DNA from: CAZVGZ01 sp964627605
GTDB lineage: Bacteria > Latescibacterota > MWCZ01 > CAZVGZ01
Direction: 5' to 3'
Assembly: GCA_964627605.1 (NCBI GenBank)
Contig: CAZVGZ010000049.1
Location: 1 to 18,590 of the forward strand
Length of the DNA: 18,590 nt
Position numbers and translations under genes: made by a program. Below the pieces are notes generated by a model. That model ran no database searches, was not told where the DNA came from, and saw only the letters and a list, made by a program, of their open reading frames with translations. This document shows positions 15,549 through 18,590 of this stretch, piece by piece (position 1 is the stretch's first letter; each line of letters begins with the position of its first letter).

Positions 15549-15979
15549 ACACAAGTGTCGAGACCGTGAACGCCGAGGAGACCTACTCGTTGGGTGTGCG
15601 GATAGGTCGGCTTCTAGGGCCTGGGGATGTGGTGGCGTTGGAAGGCCCGCTTGGGAGCGGAAAGACCTGTCTGTCGCAGGGGATCTGCCACGGTTTGGAT
15701 GTCGATGAGTGGGCCAACAGCCCCAGTTTTACATTGATTAACGAATATTCAGGACGGCTACAGGTCAATCATTGCGATTTCTATCGTCTGTCGGACTTAG
15801 ATGAGGTCGAAGCGCTTGGGATCGTCGAGTTGATGGATAGCGGAGCCGTGACAATAATCGAGTGGCCTGGTTTGGCGGAATCTCTGCTGCCCAAGGACGC
15901 CATCAAAGTCTCGTTGGAGCATGTCGATCCTACAAAAAGGCGGCTGACGATAGCAGGGCTGGATGCGCTGGCCGTCTGA
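15545..15979 (+). CDS. tsaE: tRNA threonylcarbamoyladenosine biosynthesis ATPase TsaE
   Basis: A 144-aa protein of normal TsaE length. It is the ATPase that works with TsaB and TsaD to add the t6A modification at position 37 of ANN-decoding tRNAs, an essential step in most bacteria. Walker A is GPLGSGKT (34-41). SPSFTLINEY (59-68), DFYRL (78-82) and IIEWP (104-108) are the conserved family blocks. The start ATG overlaps the REC-PglZ stop (ATGA), so the two are probably co-translated. The same pairing is not required by function and may simply be an operon. Confidence 0.93.
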   Translation: MNTSVETVNAEETYSLGVRIGRLLGPGDVVALEGPLGSGKTCLSQGICHGLDVDEWANSPSFTLINEYSGRLQVNHCDFYRLSDLDEVEALGIVELMDSGAVTIIEWPGLAESLLPKDAIKVSLEHVDPTKRRLTIAGLDALAV

Positions 15980-16014
15980 GTTCTGTGATCGTATAAGGAA
16001 TAGACCGTTCGCAT

Positions 16015-16040
16015 ACAGGTGTGGTTCATCACCCTGTTTT
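16015..16040. terminator. Weak hairpin between convergent tsaE and the GT87 pseudogene
   Basis: ACAGGTG (16015-16021) and CACCCTGT (16030-16037) pair with one bulge, followed by TTTTC. This may end tsaE transcription. It also overlaps the stop of the opposite pseudogene (16029-16031). Confidence 0.35.
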
Positions 16041-17367
16041 CTTGACGGCCTCCAAAGCTCGCCCATAGGTCGCCGCTGCGGGCAGAGCCATGCCGGTCAT
16101 CGCAAATAGCGGATGCATCAGGAACATCGGCTCCACCGCCAGCGCTAAGAACCTCTGAGCCGACGACCGCTCCCTACTGAATGCGTCCGCCACCAGAGCG
16201 ATCTGCACTTGCAGCAGCCATGTGCCGTACCAGGACCAGGTGAGCGGCGTCAGTATCAGAGTGGCCGCCAACCACGGAAATAGCGATTGCGGCATCGGAA
16301 AGTTTTCGGTGCGACTAGTACGGACCACCCAGATGACGACCAGCGCCAGTAGCACTAAGTAGGAGATAGCTGATGGGCTGCTGAGAAATCTCCAAAAAAT
16401 CACCGAGTATGACAGATAAATCAGGGAATGGTTGCCTGTGGCCCAACTCATTTGCTGCAACGACACCGGATAGATTTCTTTTAGAAACTCGGCGTAGTGG
16501 TTTCCGTCTATACCTCCGGGTATTGCGGTCGTTAACGCAACGAGTCCGATAGTCGTCGCGAAAGCGGTGAGCGCCACGACGATGAGGCCCGCCAATCAAA
16601 ACGTCGGGTGCTAACCAGATGTTGGAGCCACATCAACCCACACGCCCCGGCCAGGACTGCGATGTGAGCTTTGAAAAGCATCTCCAAACCCAAGAGAAAT
16701 CCACCTAGCAACTGCGCGCCAAATCCGCGTCCAGACTCCAGCGACCTGAGCGCCCCGCAAACCAGAACAAGCACTACTATTCCTGTATTGCCTACCTGGA
16801 TGTTGTAGAACGCCGGGCTTCCCAGAACGCAAAAAAAACACAGCGTACCGACCGGTAGGAGAAAGAGGTTTCAAACCGCCGGGAAGTCGATCCACAATCC
16901 ACCACGCAGCGCCGACGAATGCCGCTAAGTTCAGAAGCGTCCACACTCGGCCAGCGACTGCCTCTGAGAGCGCTCCAAATCCGCTAACGGCCCATAGACC
17001 ACGGAAATGCGACGGCTCCAGTATACCTGTAGGGGCTGGGATCGCTTTCTTACAAAAGCTTCGCGCCGCCGTAGTAGCACCCGAAATCAAACTGGGTGCC
17101 CAACCAGAACGTCTTGCCCACCAAAGAGAACGCCATCACCCCTGCCATCCCAACGCACCCAACCACCACCCACCTGATTCCCCATCTGATCGACACGCTC
17201 AGCGACACAGTAGCTAGAAGCAGCAGCCATCCGCGTGTGCTGCCTGTGATGTGCTGTAGAGAAACCTAGCTGCCCCAGAGTTCAATATGAAGTGCACCGT
17301 GTTCGACTCTGAACCAGATGCTCACGCAGGTTCCGGCGATAGTCAGTGCGAGGATTACTGACTCCCA
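16029..17367 (-). pseudogene. GT87-type (DUF2029) polytopic glycosyltransferase, broken
   Basis: Pieces in three frames line up into one membrane glycosyltransferase of the polyprenyl-phosphate-sugar type. From 17367 leftward the pieces are ESVILALTIAGTCVSIWFRV, a TAG at 17266-17268, then TRGWLLLLATVSLS and TQFDFGCYYGGAKLL, a TAA at 17050-17052, then a shift to AVAGRVWTLLNLAAFVGAAW. A shift near 16870 leads to AFYNIQVGNTGIVVLVLV and LLGLEMLFKAHIAVL, and a shift near 16598 leads to the C-terminal helices with GNHSL and LILTPLTWSWYGTWLL. The order of motifs matches GT87 (DFxxYY, the NQxN-like loop, the LSPxSW-like loop). Two stops and at least three frameshifts make it non-functional as read. 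The 188-aa 16029-16595 frame is its C-terminal part, not a separate gene. The N-terminus might extend to ATG 17476 through one more shift. Confidence 0.7.
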
Positions 17368-17476
17368 TCAGAACAGGCGGTGATCTACGCCCTTTGTCAT
17401 TGTCGAGGCCGCTTACAACTGGGATGCGACCAAGTATTGGAACGAGACGCACCAAAATCATCAGTCGACGTGTCAT

Positions 17477-17504
17477 GATATATGATTTGCGATACCGAGT
17501 CCAA
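17477..17504 (-). promoter_or_regulatory. Weak candidate promoter for the GT87 pseudogene
   Basis: On the minus strand TTGGAC (17499-17504) and TATATC (17477-17482) are 16 bp apart. This would start transcription near 17470, about 100 nt before the first GT87-like codons. The match is modest. The rest of 17370-17626 shows no gene I can support. Confidence 0.25.
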
Positions 17505-17626
17505 GCGGTTAACTCCTGGTGGTGGTGCTGTGGTGGTTTGGGCGGCTAGAGGCGCGGCTAAGCATCCGAATCTTCACGCCAGTTCGCACTATATCCCAAC
17601 TCTTGCCAGCACCACACTGTGTATGT

Positions 17627-18589
17627 CTACTCGTCTGGCTCAATCTCGCCAAGATAGCGGCCCATCCAGTAGCCCACGAGATAGTCAACCCCGCTGACCT
17701 CCATCTCGCCAGTTTGACCGAGCTGCCCATCTACTCGATAGGGGTTTGCACGCCATTCGTACGCCACATGGGGTCTCTCGTTGACCGGGAAGGGCTTGCG
17801 GACAATATCTTGGTTCATGATGTTTGTCAACGGCCAATGGTCCTGATAATCTGGTCGCTCGCTGTTTTTGACCTCTCTTACAAAACGATCTACACCCATC
17901 TCCTGCAAACTATTTTTCGCCAGCTCATGGCGCGAGGTATCGCCGGTGTATTCGCCGCATGCGTAGGTAAACAGCGTATTGCCCTCGTCCTTTACCGCCG
18001 ACCAGAATAGCTCAATCCCTCTTCGGTAGTGAAAGCTGAGTTGCTCGTCGTCTTCTAGCCGCAGCAGTCCAAAGAGCGCCTCCAACAACAAGCAGTCGTC
18101 CCAGTGGCTGATGTCCCACTGCGGCAGGTATTTGCCGTTTTCGGCCAGAATGTGGTAGCGGTGCTTATCAATCATTTTGTAATACTGTTCGTCGAACTTA
18201 TGTTCGCCGGTGGCGTGATATGCCATCTTCAGATGAAACAGCGCCTGCGCTGCGTTAAGAGGTTCGACGTTCGTGCAGTAATCAGGGGTGTAGTTGCCCC
18301 ATCTGGACATTTCGCCATCGATATCCAAAATCGCCATGCCGCCGTCAATCATGTACGAGACCATGTTCCCGACTATCTTGCCGATTAGCTCCTTCTGGAC
18401 ATCATCCGCCGCCAGATCATAGTAGAGGCACATGCCAAAAATGGCGGTGTTGATGCAGTCGGAACTCACATCGCCATACCAGCGCATGTCACCTGCTTGA
18501 TGCCACTCATCGTTTTCCATATAAGAGTTCTTGGTAAATAGAGCATCTTCAGGTTCGAGCTCGCTGCCTGGTTTATATCCTCTTACTAG
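17627..18589 (-). CDS. Unrecognised enzyme-like protein, 5' end outside the window
   Basis: The frame is open from the right edge to TAG at 17627-17629, about 320 codons. An internal ATG at 18520 is not needed as a start, because the upstream codons (LVRGYKPGSELEPEDALFTK) read in frame to the edge. I do not recognise the family. The visible part is helix-rich, with repeats such as CINTAIFGMCLYYDLA, AAQALFHLKMAYHATGEHKF and WDDCLLLEALFGLLRLEDDE, a pattern like an (alpha/alpha)-toroid as in many polysaccharide lyases and glycosidases. The conserved-looking WDISHWDD segment would suit an active site. The C-terminus ends in an acidic tail EIEPDE. Together with the two left-block proteins it suggests a glycan-processing locus; this is inference. 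Confidence 0.55.
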   Translation of the reverse strand, partial: LVRGYKPGSELEPEDALFTKNSYMENDEWHQAGDMRWYGDVSSDCINTAIFGMCLYYDLAADDVQKELIGKIVGNMVSYMIDGGMAILDIDGEMSRWGNYTPDYCTNVEPLNAAQALFHLKMAYHATGEHKFDEQYYKMIDKHRYHILAENGKYLPQWDISHWDDCLLLEALFGLLRLEDDEQLSFHYRRGIELFWSAVKDEGNTLFTYACGEYTGDTSRHELAKNSLQEMGVDRFVREVKNSERPDYQDHWPLTNIMNQDIVRKPFPVNERPHVAYEWRANPYRVDGQLGQTGEMEVSGVDYLVGYWMGRYLGEIEPDE

Positions 18590-18590
18590 C

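Noticed and set aside
16532..17090. Two separate small membrane-protein genes (16532-16774 and 16611-17090)
   Set aside because: They are fragments of one GT87-type gene in different frames, joined by frameshifts.
1..18590. CRISPR array, tRNA or rRNA genes
   Set aside because: No regularly spaced direct repeats and no tRNA- or rRNA-like stretch was seen by eye; a covariance-model scan would settle small RNAs.

Overview
The window looks like a chromosomal piece of an uncultured Gram-negative (diderm) bacterium of the FCB or Poribacteria-like type. The evidence is an outer-membrane barrel ending in phenylalanine, a LolA-like periplasmic protein, a PorX-type response regulator carrying a PglZ domain, and several large glycoside-hydrolase-like proteins. 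This placement is an inference from gene content; there is no rRNA or other direct marker.

Layout. The left block (1-5823) is on the minus strand. It holds a decayed IS3-family element at the edge, an 1105-aa propeller plus DUF4091 glycosidase-like protein, and a 569-aa protein with a beta/TIM/beta layout. A divergent control region follows at 5824-6095. It has a strong sigma70-type promoter (TTGACA-17-GATAAT) bracketed by two identical 16-bp palindromes, and on the other strand a 17-codon leader ORF with a strong Shine-Dalgarno site.

The plus-strand block starts with a six-gene operon (6096-11852): TetR regulator, LolA-like periplasmic protein, two LolC/E-type FtsX permeases, a LolD-type ATPase and an outer-membrane beta-barrel. 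The genes touch or nearly touch, and most of the later ones use GTG or TTG starts. The simplest reading is a self-repressed trans-envelope system that moves a lipid, lipoprotein or other hydrophobic ligand from the inner membrane through the periplasm to the outer membrane. Its substrate is unknown. This is the most interesting unit in the window.

Next come an alpha/beta hydrolase (12109-13158) behind two unrelated perfect palindromes, an AhpD-like peroxidase-related gene broken by a one-base frameshift (13311-13834), a PorX-like REC-PglZ protein (13974-15548), and tsaE overlapping it by 4 bp (15545-15979). The last 2.6 kb returns to the minus strand: a GT87-type membrane glycosyltransferase broken by stops and frameshifts (about 16029-17367), and the 3' part of another large unrecognised enzyme-like gene that runs off the right edge.

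The indels at the left IS remnant, the AhpD gene and the GT87 gene mean that either this locus is decaying or the assembly carries uncorrected indels. The in-frame stops in the GT87 gene favour real decay there. I saw no tRNA, rRNA or CRISPR array.
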